A DNA stretch of 64,000 bases. Source: Chamaecrista fasciculata. Taxonomy: Eukaryota > Streptophyta > Magnoliopsida > Fabales > Fabaceae. The stretch spans positions 143,541 through 207,540 of the forward strand of contig QANZ01055228.1 in the NCBI GenBank assembly GCA_003254925.1, read 5' to 3'. Under the pieces are notes generated by a model, which was not told where the DNA came from, made no database searches, and was given only the letters and a program-made list of their open reading frames with translations. Positions 35,985-47,945 of this stretch are shown here, one piece after another (the stretch's first letter is position 1; every line of letters begins with the position of its first letter). The position numbers and the translations under genes are program-made.

Positions 35985-36191
35985 CTATCTGTAAGACTTG
36001 AGCATAGCTCCACAAAAAGTACAAATAATAGCCTTCCAAGTCTTGCAGTAGAAGGGAACATGACAAAATCTGGTCTGTGTGATCATGTCGGCCACGCTGG
36101 CACCGCCGCCACACCGTGAGCACGTGCCCGCCGCCGGCTTGCTCCGTTTCACTTTCCTCCTCTGATCCACCAGAAAGCAGAAGCACACCAT
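35985..36191 (-). CDS. Small conserved plant protein with zinc-ribbon-like cysteines
   Basis: A 68-residue single-exon ORF. Cysteines form two CxxC pairs, CSRC (24-27) and CTFC (57-60), with Cys43 and Cys49 between, a zinc-ribbon-like layout. The first residues are hydrophobic, then a basic stretch (DQRRKVKRSKPAAG). The motif KPAAGTCSRCGGGASVAD, the FCHVPFY box and the ending CGAMLKSYR match a small conserved plant family as I remember it; no function is known to me. An overlapping frame also reads open but lacks these features. Window context gives no hint of its role. Confidence 0.8.
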   Translation of the reverse strand: MVCFCFLVDQRRKVKRSKPAAGTCSRCGGGASVADMITQTRFCHVPFYCKTWKAIICTFCGAMLKSYR

Positions 36192-36600
36192 TATATAATT
36201 GTCTCTGCTACCTTTAACGTTGCTGCGCGCTTCAAAATATGTTCTCCAACTCCAAGGTTGCTTTTATATATATATATATATTGCCAGTTCGGTTTGTATC
36301 TGGCTTTTTATAGAGGAAGAGGGCGATGTATTAATGTGCTAAATGGGTCACACGTGTAGGATGGATATTACCTTGAAATGTGGGGCCGTTGGATGGGTGA
36401 CACGTAGGGGGTGCGCAGGATAAGAGTCACTTTGTTTCTTTCACATGCGATTGTGGCGGGAGACCTGCTGCACAAATGGTGATAGCGTGGGAGGATGCCA
36501 CGTGGCGGTTACAGTTGGGAGTGCTTAATTAAATGAGAGTGGCTTTGCTGGACTCTCAGGAATGGGCGAATGGTAAAGTAAATCGGGATAAGCAAAAGGG
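36192..36600. other. Upstream region of the small zinc-ribbon gene
   Basis: This holds an (AT)n run near 36267-36281 and several ACGTG cores (cacgtg at 36352, cacgtag at 36402, cacgtgg at 36499), which resemble G-box/ABRE elements. Their regulatory role is an inference only. Confidence 0.4.
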
Positions 36601-39118
36601 GAGGAGCAGGTAAGTTGTGCGGATTTTAGACCAATCAGTCTTTGCAACGTGGCTTATAAAATCATCTCCAAAACCATAACCAACAGACTTCAAGACATTA
36701 TCATGGATGTCATTACGCCCTTCCAGAATGTATTTGCAAAGGGAAGGTCTATTAGTGATAACATTATGCTTGCTCACGAAGTCCTAAGGTACATTAGACG
36801 TCAAAAAAAAAAGGAAAGGCCTTCTGGGCAGGGATTAAAATTAATCTTCTAAAAGCTTACGACAAGGTTTCCTGGCAGTTTCTCTGGGATGTGCTGACGT
36901 GGATGGAATTCCCCGATCATTGGGTGCAATTAATAATGCAGTGTGTCTCAACTGTAAGCTTTAAAGTCCAAATCAATGGGGCTCTGTCAGACAATTTTAT
37001 GCCTAAAGCTGATCTGAGACAAGGTGATCCGCTCTCTCCGTATCTCTTCATCCTCTGTTTGAATATTCTTTCGGGGTTGTTAACTAATGCTCAAACAAAT
37101 GGGAAGCTTAAGGGTATCAAAGTGGCCAGACAAGCACCAGCTATCAATCATCTAATTTATGCTGATGATGTCCTGCTTTTCCTTAAAGCAGATTTGGTCT
37201 CCATTGCTGATATGACATCTATTTTCAAGAAATTTGAGAGCGTTTCTGGCCTCCAAATCAATCACATCAAATCTGATATTTCTTTTAGCCCAAACACTCC
37301 AAACAGACTCAAAAAGATGATGGCCAAATCTGCGAATTTCAAGAAGGTCGAAAAGTTTAATAAATATTTAGGAAGCCTGGTTGATGAAGAGCCAAGGAGT
37401 AGGAAAGTGTATGATATCCTCATTAATAGATTGCAGGAAAAGCTGGAATCCTGGAAAGCTCAACTTCTTTCGCAAGCTGCAAGAGTGACCTTAATCAAAT
37501 CTGTGCTCTCCTCTGTCCCTCTCTATCACCTCTCCTATTTTAAGTTGACAGATAAAGAAGCCCATAAGTGCGATATGATCATGTGCAATTTTTTTCTGGG
37601 GAAATTCTGCTGGGAGCAAGGCTCCACACATGAGAGCGTGGAACAAAATTTGTACTCCTACCCATCAGGGAGGCCTGTGTATTAAAAAGATGAAAGAATT
37701 CAACAATGCCATGTTGGGTAGACAAGCTTGGCGTATCATTAGTAAGAAAGATAGCTTACTCTCTAAAGTGTTCCATGCCAAGTACAATAATAAGACAAAC
37801 ACCTCTACTTTCTCGTGCAACTCTAACCCTTCCCAGTTTGCCAGACATATTTGTAATCGGATCAATGATATTTTAAAAGATTGCAGATGGCGAGTTGGAA
37901 ATGGGGAAGATATTGAGCTCAAGAGTGACCTTTGGATCATGTCGAACAGAAATGAGGAGACTATGACCAAAGTTAGCCACTTGATTGATAACAGGGGTAA
38001 TTGGGATAGGGACAAAATCCTCAAGATTTACGACAACCAGAACGCGCAGGAAATCATGAAGATTCAACTATCTCATAACGGTGCTCGGGACAGAATTATT
38101 TGGCGTCAGAGCACAAATGGTAATTATATGATTAAAACTTCTTATGCACTGTCTGTTTCTGATTCCCTTTGGGACAATTCTATTGATTGGAAACGATTCT
38201 GGAAGTTGCCTTGTTTTCCAAAGATCCTTCTGTTTGGTTGGAAATGCTTCACTAGTGCTCTCCCTACTAGTGCCAAACTCCTTAAGAAGAATTTCAATAT
38301 AGATGCTAGCTGCATTTTCTGCCATAACAGCATTGAGGATGATACCCACCTCTTTTTGGGATGCCCAGTTTCCAAAGCAGCTTGGTTTGGCTCTGTCTTG
38401 GCATTTAGAAGTGATTATTATGTTCGAAATGGTTTTCAAAGCTGGTTAAAGGAGCTGTTTATTTCTGACCACAATAATGGTAATAATGGGGAGATGTTTG
38501 TCAAAATTCTTATCTTCATCTGGGCCATTTATCAACATCGGAATGAGGCTCAGTTCAATCATAAGGTTACCAACCCGTTGAAGATCATCCAGATATGGCA
38601 GGATAAAATCTCACAGTTGGAGGATATTACACAGAAAAGATCAGCGGTTGAAGCTCATGCAAGACAACAAGCACATCACACTATTCTGAATTCCTGCAAC
38701 GAAAATCTTGTCATCTATTGCTACTGGTTTAGGAACAAAAGACAAAATAAAAGCGTCTTCTCAGCTTTTCATTTCCAAAACAAAAGACAGCTCAAACATC
38801 TAATTTGACTATTTCTCTCACAGGTTTCAGAAAACTTCTAGAAGACCTTAGAAGCACTCAGGCTGAGAGAGTGGAATTCAAGATTCAGAAGGGAGGTATA
38901 CTGCTTAAGCATCGTCCAACAGTGCACTTCGAGGTTGAGGTCGTCATTGAGGACATCTACCATCTTCTTGATCAAAGCAAAGGAAGCTAGACTGCTGGAG
39001 GATAGCTGAGACACCACACAACATTTCTATTATGCATTTGTTCCCCCACATTCTTAGTTTCGTTTATGGTCGTTTTAGTTATCTTTAGACCTTGTTTTTG
39101 TTATTCCAAAAAAAAAAA
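36601..39118 (+). mobile_element. 5'-truncated, frameshifted L1-type LINE
   Basis: The element starts inside the reverse transcriptase (DFRPISLCNVAYKIISK) and continues with RQGDPLSPYLF, the catalytic YADD near 37158 and a zf-RVT domain (CIFCHNSIEDDTHLFLGCP, about 38310). The tail ends in A11 at about 39108-39118. The RT is spread over at least three reading-frame segments (36602-36852, 36812-37600, 37630-38808), so frameshifts near 36815 and 37610 have killed it. Endonuclease and ORF1 are missing, and a canonical RNase H was not recognised. The left border is approximate and no target duplication was seen. Confidence 0.9.
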
Positions 39119-40730
39119 CTATGCAATTTAGTTTTCTTTCTTACAAAAATTAATTTTTCATTTTTGAAAAAAAAAATCTAAAATATTTGTTCTTTTATAT
39201 AATCTCGTTATCCAGTTATCCTTCTATATCACGGTAGAAGAAGGCTGTCTCTATATATCTCGCTAGAGCGATGAGCGTGTGTCAACAAAATTGAAACTTT
39301 TCTTCTCTTTGGTCTACGAAATCTTCAATATGCATGTGAATTGGTTGAATTTGATACAATATAAGCATAATCGTGACTATCTCGCCACACTAGTGTTGAC
39401 AATTTTTTATCCCAAAAAATGCTATTGAATGGATCAATGGAGCATCTCTACTAATATAGTTATATATATATACACAATCATGTATTATGTATATATATAA
39501 ATCTTATAATATCCCATATAACTTATAATAACTATATTATATTATATTTTAATCTTATACTATATTATATAATTTTCAGATATTTTTAATTATTGGCTTC
39601 AAAATTATTAAGACCGTCATTTTAGATCTTAAAATTGTATAATATTAAGATATTAACATGTCTAATCCTATTAGAGGACATGAAAAGTCATAAATATACA
39701 AAACTGGGGTTAGAACTGCAAATTTTTCCTTAAAAATTGTAACATTATACAGGATTTAATTGACATGTGTAAGGATAGAACTTGTTGGTGTCAATTGAAC
39801 TATATAGCCAACCTTATTTATATATATCCTTAATAATATGTATATAACTAGTAAGAAAAGACTTTAATTGTTGTTCTTGCATTGTATTGGAAAGGATTGT
39901 ACAATCTCAGAAACTTTAATTTTGGTCCAGAACATTATTACAATGAACCTCAAAAGATGAAGAAGAAATGAAGAAATGAGTAAGAGGCCATTCAATTGTA
40001 TCTAAATAAATAGCGTAGGGAAAAGTAGAATGTTGCTCAATATAACTTTTCTGAACTCAACATTTTAGCACCTAAGTCATTGCATGCTACATAGAGTGAC
40101 TTACATTCACGAAAATCGATGCCACGTAGAGCGATTTAATATTTTTTTTCTTTAAACAAACTTGATTTGTATCCATGTAAAAACGACTCTACTGCAAATT
40201 TGCTATCAGAAATCACTTCACTTACATCAATACAATTTGAAGTAGGAATGATCAAAATGTCCATGATGGGTATCCATAAATTTTATATATTGGGTTTAAT
40301 TGTATGATGAGTACTATGAGTAAAAATAGATTAAGTATGGATATAAAATTTAACTGTTTAAAATTGGGGGTCTTGATCTAGAGATAAGGACGATATCCAA
40401 CCCATATCCCAACTGTTATAGTGGTTTTTTTTAATTATATAAATATACATATTATAATATTAAATTATATTATATATAAGTATAAAATTGAATACTATTT
40501 ATATATATCTATATATATTATAATATAATTGAGTTATATTTTATAAAAAAAATTATTTATTTTATTAACTGAGTATATTTTCGTTCAAAAATTGAATTTT
40601 TTTTTCTTCATCAAAACAAAATGTACCTACATTTGTTTAAATAACTAGCCTCTATATATATATATATAATACATTGATTTCACCGGATAAAGAAAGTGAT
40701 GAATGCAAAAAATGAAGGCCCACTTGATTA
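39119..40730. other. Intergenic AT-rich region
   Basis: Very AT-rich, with TATA-type runs near 39470 and 40640-40670. No gene. Confidence 0.5.
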
Positions 40731-40913
40731 ATATAGAAACGAGAGCGTTCGTTTCCCACTGTCAATGTGAGGGCCTTGTTGGTAGGCGATCTGTAAGTAC
40801 CTCTCTAAGCGCTCATAGAGCCTGGAGGCCTGTCCTGACCTTGGTGAGCCCCAGGGCCCAACTCACCTAAATTTTTTCCCACAAAAAAAAAATATAGAAA
40901 CGAGAGCGTTCGT
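40731..40913 (+). mobile_element. Short poly(A) retroposon with 22-bp target duplication
   Basis: ATATAGAAACGAGAGCGTTC plus GT occurs at 40731-40752 and 40892-40913. The 139-bp insert between ends in an A-run (after 'tttttcccac') and is GC-rich ('ggtgagccccagggccc'). Long duplications plus poly(A) show LINE-mediated retroposition. I see no clear tRNA-type promoter boxes, so it is either a SINE of unknown family or a retroposed RNA piece. Confidence 0.85.
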
Positions 40914-42634
40914 GGTATAAACTTTAGTGAAGAAGTCATGCATTCACGCGGCGAGAACTATAGGGTGTCTATGTGTGTGACAGGCAAGGTCCATTCTTTT
41001 GTACGAACAAGTTTTTGAGTGTGAGTGTGACTCTACTCTACTAATATCATGCCATTGCCAAAGTCCATATCCCTAATTAATACTATAGGTGTGCAAAATT
41101 TTCAAAGAAAATAAATGTGACTAATATGTTTCTAGTGTTAGTTAGCAACTTCAATTGCAACACTTCCTTAGTTGTCAAGTTTGAATTTATCATATATATA
41201 CATTTGCTTAAAATTTTATTTATATATACAATTCTTTTTTATATTTGTATTATAGTCTTTTACTAAAAAATTATTTAAATTTAATTCTTTATATTGTCAA
41301 GTAAATTAGTAGTTAATATTTTTTTTACGGGTAGGTGGATTGATTAATTTATTTCTAAAATGTTAAGAAATTTATTAAGTGAAATTTCATTTTTTTTAAA
41401 AAGAAAATATAAAAAGAAACCTTAGGAAGCATAATAATACAAGTAAAAATCAAAGTTATAACTTATAAAGGAAGCTAGACATGTTACATACTATTAGATA
41501 ATATAAAGTTAAAGAGAGACAGATATGAATCATTAAAAAAAAAAAGGAAACATATACTAAAATGATCAGTCCTATTTATCCTTGACATGATTTGTCATAA
41601 TTTGGATGTAAAATATCATAGGGCAATAAAAGTTCTTAGGAATTGAAAAATTAGAAGAAAAACGGAAGGAATTTGATACTAATGTTCTCTAGAGAGGAGG
41701 AAAATATATAGTAGAGAGAAGCTGGAAGAAGATTGATATTCATGTAATAACACCAATCATAATTTTAGAGCTAATGAGAACGAAAACGATGTGGAGCAAA
41801 TAGAGGATCTTATGGAGTTGTAGATTTGAGTAAAGTCTTTGGTAAATTGTAAAAGGAATCACTGATTGGAAGCTTCGTTCCTATTAACGAAATAGTTGGT
41901 TTAAAAGTTTGATAACTCAACGAATGAGAGAGAAGTTTGAGGATGGAGACTGGAGAGTGATGTGGGAGCCTCCTCCTACTCTTGAACTTATCTTTACAGG
42001 TAGACTTGGAGTTGAGTTCGAGAACTTATAAGATGGTTCTGAAGAAGATGATGAGGATGATCCTAAAGAGTCATCGGACACTTAGATAAATTTGTAAACC
42101 TTAGTGAAAGTATCTATGGATATGGTGTAAGGAAATAGTCTTTGATTGTCAAATTACTAGGAAGGAGTGTAGGTATCAACTTCTTGAAGTGAAGATCGGA
42201 GAGATTATGGAAGAAGGCGAAGGCTTGATCATTTTGTGATGTCTTTCTAGAAAGAAAATGACTATATGTTTGCCTACTAAGGTCTATGGAGGGCCATGGC
42301 TATAGCTGATCCTTACAATATATAGTGACAGTTTCTCTAGAATTTCTGTTTGGATTAGAATGCTTGGATTACAAAAAGAATACATTACAGTTCATCCTAC
42401 ACTGACCAATATAGCATATATTCGTGACTTATATAATATTGATAGAAGCCAATATTTGACTAATGTAATATAATCTGTGCTACCAGAAAAGAAAAATACG
42501 ATTTTGTAATCAGTAATTAATTGTTGAACTACATACAAGTAAGCAGGAATGATCCAGAATATGAGCCCGATTTTGCTTCCACATAAAAGTTCAGCCTACC
42601 CGGTAATGTATGTATATGCAAGAGAAAGGAAGAC
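40914..42634. other. Intergenic; possible coding relic at about 41690-42290
   Basis: The first part is AT-rich without features. About 41690-42290 is less AT-rich, with codon-like, purine-rich sequence (for example 'gaagaagatgatgaggatga') but many stops in every frame, so it may be a decayed gene or element. I could not identify it. Confidence 0.35.
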
Positions 42635-45600
42635 TCATAAATTGGATGAATCCCAACTAGCATAAACAGCTGCAATAAGTTTTCCATGAAGTGTGATCCC
42701 AGAACAAGCAATTATTCCTCTGTCAAGCCCTTCTAAATACATTCCCTTTGAGAAATCCAGAGGACGCCCTCCAGCATCAGTCACCACACCCCCAGCTTCT
42801 TGCACAATCACAACACCAGCAGCATGGTCCCAAATCTTCTCCTTGTACCCTGACTTTGCAAACTTCATGAATATCTCGGCATCTCCTCGTGCTATCGCAG
42901 CATATTTCACCATGCTGTGAACGCGCAAGGGCTGTTTCCTGCCATGCGGAAAGAAAAAATCACCTAAAAGTTCCTGTCTCAATAGCTTTTATTTTGTTTC
43001 TCATATTATTCTCTACCGGAAGCAATCTTGTTCGAAATTCTATCAGACACTAGATGTGGACACTTCTCCTAAAAGGAATTCTAATCTAGGTTCACCACAT
43101 TGTACGAAACTAACTCCTTTTGCTAAACTCGATCTCCGTTGGTTCCCAAGTCAATAGTTTAATGACTCGAAATACCTTTTTTTTCCATCCCTTATTGTAG
43201 ATGGAAATGCAGAAGTCTCGAGTCTTTAAGACTAACAATTGTTAAGAATCATTGCAAAATGATTAAGCTGATAAGTGAAAGCCATGAATAATTTTATTAT
43301 ATTCTCTGACACAATTTCTCATACCAAAGTCCTTTTTGTTTTTAATGGCTAACCATATAATGTGCTAAGTTTAAAACTTAGTTGTAATTAAGACAATTGG
43401 TAGTGACACAAAGGGCGACTCATAAGTCATGGAGACTCTAATATTATGTCAAGATTGATTGTAACTTAAAAAGTCTAATCACCAGGTGAAAACCCGTATG
43501 TAGATTACAATCTCTAACATTTCCATCCAAATGATACTTTTGATGGGACAAAGTGCCGATTCATCATCTTTATACTGAGTTTTTGAAAGAGATAAGATGT
43601 TCACAATAATTTTTGAGAAAGAAAAGAAGAAAAATGTATAGAATAAAAATCTATGAAATGACAAAAATATGCATCCACATTTAGAGTAGTTACCAAATGT
43701 ATTCAAGAAAATTGCCTGTATGATAACATGGTTATAAAGATGTAAACATTTATTTAATCTGTTGATATGCGGAACAGTATAATATGTGAATACTTAATAT
43801 CCTAAAATATTTACTTTTATCTTTCATAAATCTAGAAAAACAGGCTAATAAGTACTTGTCAAGAGATACAAGTTCAACAAGAAAGTAGAAACTTTCCATG
43901 AAAACTTTTCTATTACTTTAGAATTTCTTTCTTTCATTGTTAATCTGTTCTGTGGTAGTACAATTTTATAGGTTAATAGTTGATATAAAGCTCAGTCATG
44001 GCTATTAACCCTTGAACCTTTTATAAAGGTTGCATGTTTCCATTCTGATGCAGTGAGCATTAGTATATAAAAGAAAATGCTTTCAGCTATCCATCTAAAG
44101 TTTTTCTTAAAGATCCTAGTGTCAAACTGTCACACCCAAATTGTGAGGATCTTTATAGGTATCAGGTCTAAATATTAATTCATAAGGAAAGATAAAAGGT
44201 ATCGTACCTAAGTCCCACACTATGAGCAAGCCCAGCTGTGAAGGAATGATTTGAATTAGCTCTTTCCACAGGTTCACATAGAGTTGCCAATGCTGGATCA
44301 TCAACTGAAGAAACCTGAATAAGTCTAGCACAATTTGGCCATTCTAACATCTCGTCTCCAGCGACCAATGGCTGCAACCACGCCTTGCCACTGCCTCTCC
44401 TTGCATACAATACACATCCTTTTTGCCATGCACCTGGAGTAGTTGAACCTAAACTTGATGTGGTATGATTATGGTGATGATAGTTCAGTGATTCTGTCTT
44501 CACTGGGTAATTAGGGCACCCAAGAACTCCAAAAACAACTCTTCCATCCTCAATCAACGCTAAAGCTACAGCATACTGATCCCCACGTATAAACCCTAAT
44601 GTGCCATCAACGGGATCGAGAACCCAATGCCTTCCACTGGGGCCTCCAGTTGAGTTGCAGCGGCTAATGGCCTCGAGAACTTCTGCTGTACTGAGAGTTG
44701 TCTCAGGACTTTGAAGGCCATACTTGGATGCTGAAGCTAGAGACTGATTGACAGTTTCCACAACAGCTGCCAATAGACCAGCTGAATCATCTTTGGAGAC
44801 AGTATCGGTATCTTCTTCAGCAACAATCGACACATTTTGACCACCAAAAATTTCCGATAGTAACCAACTGATGGTTGCTTGAACACTCAAATCTTTTCAT
44901 GCAAATACATTAAAAAATGCCTAGTCAATTAACTTAAAGCATTATTGTAAGCACACGATGGCACATATTAAGAGTAACAGAGGAAAATATCCCCATTTTC
45001 ATTGACCAGATTGATTATTACAAGTATTAAAAAAATAATTAATAGTTAATCTTGTCCAAGGACAAAATTGTAAACATCAATTATGTTTCAAAGGGATAAA
45101 AAAGAAAAGGCGGTATAAACTACTTTTATTAGAAGCAAAATTGGAAATTATTGTGGCACTGTCAAACTTCCACTAGAAAACCAAATATCTCTGCTCTATG
45201 CATTTCAGAGCATGAAAATGACCATCATGATCCAGACAAAATATATTCAAGAATACCAAAATCTCTAAATATTAAAGTAGCTGATTCATATTCCATCCTG
45301 AAAGAAGAAGCAAACAATTGAAATTTTTCTGCTACGAACTATAATATGGTTTCACTTGCAAAGAACTTAACACCACAAAAAACAAAACAAAAACCAAAAA
45401 CCAAAAAAACAAAAGACAGGGAAGTTTCACACCTTATTCTAAGAGCACAATGAATCTGCTGAGGATTTACAATAGAATATAAACATCCAAGATAAGAAGG
45501 CTTTGTTTTTACTACAATGGTTCAAAACGCCTATCTCAATATAAGAATTACTTATATATTTCTGACTTTTTTTTTTCTGGCTATGCATCTGAGGAAAGGG

Positions 45601-47560
45601 AAGTTTTATCTTTTAGGAACCACATAGCTAAATCATATTGGCTCATGTATGACAAGTAAACAACCATCAACATTTCAATAACTAATTTAGAAGCATTAGT
45701 TTGTAACACAGATATACATGGTTTAAGGGTTTCTATATCCAAAAAATGATGCCACTGCTTAGAATTCATCTTAAGGAACAGTTAGAACTATTTAGTAGCT
45801 TCAGTAGAACATTCAAAAAAGAACTTTCAGTTAAGTGAGAGAAATTCAAGCTCAAACGCGTTCTGGTAGTATGTTAAGTTGAACTTATTAATTTAATAAA
45901 CGATTCCTCTAACATTGTGTTTCAAGTTTTATGGTTCCTTAGAACCACCATCACTGTTCATCATGTTTTATAAGGAAGCCAATTAGAAATGAGTGCACCA
46001 TAAATGAGAAAATGATAAGGTCTTGAAGTAGAAGGTGAAATTACTGCAATTCCATATTTACTAGATTGAGTAGATTCACTATTTTACCCTTTTAACTATG
46101 AAGCAGGTTTCACATGCTAGATGACACTGCGTTTTCATCCCAGGTTATAATGGTAAGTGTTTTAGAACAATGATTGGGGAACCCACAGCATAATGTGGGT
46201 AATGCAGTTGATGGAATTTTGAATACTGTAAGTTTTTTTTTTTTTGGGGGGACCAATTGAATTCTGTAATTATTTTCTGGTAAACTAGGTAAAATCAAAA
46301 CAGTATACCAGGCAGAAAAAACAGATGCCGCTACAATCATCTTGAAGAACATGTAGCCGGAGAGGGGGAGAGCATAACACACATAGACCCTTGGGACAAG
46401 AGCCAAACTAGCAAGACAATAAGCCCTTCTATTTGCTTCCCTCCATGAATGATTCAGTTGGAGCTCCGACGCCCTTTTTGTCAAGATTAAAAACAGAAAA
46501 GAAAGAAGCATAAGGATGAGCCCAACCAATGACAGAAGAGCAAAGCTTAACAGCAGCGAATGATTCTCCTCCACAACAAGCTTTCTAATCCCCTGACTCC
46601 AAGACAAATGAAGTTCAGACTCCAGAATCGCCCAAAGCTCATCATGAAAAAGCATATTCACACTCAACAATACGCTTAAGAAAAACCAAAACAAAGGAAT
46701 CTGAGGCATTTCTCACAAAGAACCCCGCAATTGACCTCTATTAGAACCCCTACAACAGCCAGCAACATTCAATTGCACAAGCTTCAATATATCAACTTTG
46801 ACATCAATATAATTCCTGTTTTGATATTCACATTACATAAAAAGGCATATTGTTCAAAGGTATGATCGCCAAAAACAGCAGAACAATTTAACAAGTAGCA
46901 TACCTTAACATACCACATAATTAGTAAAGTGATACAATGCCCCAAAAAGCATCTTCCTGGTAACTAGTAAAAATTTTAATGTCACCACCACTGACTCACA
47001 ACACTAGATGGAGAAATTTTGTGACATTGCAGCAGAAAATGACTGTATCAAATAATCCAGACACGAAATAACTCTAACAGAGCCAACAGTTCCGCAATTT
47101 TGGAATGGTATAAGCTCGATTGCCCACCAGAGACTTTCCAGTTTAATATTCTAAACTTTACTATTGGGGCAAATCGAAGAGAAGATTCGACCAATCACAT
47201 ATCAATATAGCATCCAAAAGCCACAGACAAATCTTCCTAGCGATAATTAGTGTAAGGTACCAATGTAGATGTTGCCAGACCCAGAGAACAAAAAACGAAA
47301 CCCAATGACAGCGTTTACGCAATTCACAAAAGCCCCGTAGAACTATATATATTTTGGAAATCAAATATTGAAAAATGGGGTTTGAATGCAAAAATACCTG
47401 CAACGGTGACAGGAGAATCATCGTCCTTAGACATAACGTGATCATTGTTCGCAGAGAGGAGCCGCTCCTGCAGCCTCCCACACAAAGCGCATGCGACGTG
47501 GACGACTCTAACGGCCACCTCGAATTCCTTCGCGAACTCATCCTTCTTCTCCTTCTCCAT
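42635..47560 (-). CDS. AHL: HAL2-like 3'(2'),5'-bisphosphate nucleotidase (PAP phosphatase)
   Basis: Three exons, 47398-47560, 44208-44892 and 42635-42938, give 383 residues with closing phases. The enzyme removes the 3' phosphate from adenosine 3',5'-bisphosphate, the by-product of sulfotransferases, and belongs to the metal-dependent inositol monophosphatase fold. Visible motifs: SKDDDSPVTVAD (44-55), EED at 80-82, the metal site DPVDGT (147-152) and WDHAAG (319-324) followed by EAGG. All catalytic acidic residues are present. RKQPLRV and the ending AVYASWDSS match Arabidopsis AHL (At5g54390) rather than SAL1. No plastid transit peptide is evident, so a cytosolic site is likely. AHL neighbours THE1 in Arabidopsis; here the two lie 34 kb apart. 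Intron 1 is 2.5 kb and contains a separate ORF on the same strand. Confidence 0.94.
46110..46709 (-). CDS. Unidentified membrane-protein-like ORF inside intron 1 of AHL
   Basis: A 199-codon ORF from ATG 46709 lies wholly in intron 1 on the same strand. The first about 135 residues contain three or four hydrophobic spans (around 3-22, 50-78, 95-115, 117-140) with polar linkers (ELHLSWSQGIRKLVVEEN; NHSWREANRRAY). The tail after a poly-Lys run (PPKKKKL) looks non-coding. A donor-like gcctg|gtatac near 46312 could end the real coding part after about residue 132. I do not recognise a family. Possibilities are a nested gene, a retroposed cDNA piece, or a chance ORF; its length in AT-rich DNA is the main support. 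Confidence 0.3.
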   Translation of the reverse strand: MPQIPLFWFFLSVLLSVNMLFHDELWAILESELHLSWSQGIRKLVVEENHSLLLSFALLSLVGLILMLLSFLFLILTKRASELQLNHSWREANRRAYCLASLALVPRVYVCYALPLSGYMFFKMIVAASVFSAWYTVLILPSLPENNYRIQLVPPKKKKLTVFKIPSTALPTLCCGFPNHCSKTLTIITWDENAVSSSM

Positions 47561-47940
47561 GGTTACAAAGTCGACTCACAAGCTTTCTCTAAAATCAAGC
47601 TTCAGAATCGAACGCGCCCACCGCGAAATCCACAGGCCCTACATGATGATGATGGTGATGATGGAAGATTGGCTCCGCTGGAGAAGTAGAATTCGAATTT
47701 GAAACATCAGGAGATTGAGGAGAGAGATTTGGTTTCGGAAACGACAATGGCATTCCCAGAAGAATGCGTCGTGACGTGTGAATCGAGAAAAGACAGAAAG
47801 GAAGGAAAGAATGAAAGAAAGAATGGGAGAGTGGTGGTGAGAGAGCAATATCGATACGTTTAGGGAGGAAGAGTTCGTTCACAGAGGTCTACATCACATC
47901 ACATTCTTGCACGCTTTTTCTTTTTATTTTTTTTTCAGGA
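47561..47940. other. Leader and promoter region of AHL
   Basis: Moderately GC-rich with 'atgatgatggtgatgatgg' repeats (about 47643-47662). It probably forms the 5' UTR of the minus-strand AHL gene. Open frames across it lack coding character. Confidence 0.5.
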
Positions 47941-47945
47941 AAATT

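Noticed and set aside
35890..36186. 98-codon ORF overlapping the small zinc-ribbon gene in another frame
   Set aside because: It lacks the conserved cysteine motifs; the 68-codon frame is the recognisable one.
36556..38439. Minus-strand ORFs across the LINE
   Set aside because: Antisense shadows of the reverse transcriptase and zf-RVT coding sequence.
47375..47882. ORFs overlapping AHL exon 1 and its leader
   Set aside because: Frame shadows; the His-rich run comes from an atgatggtg repeat.
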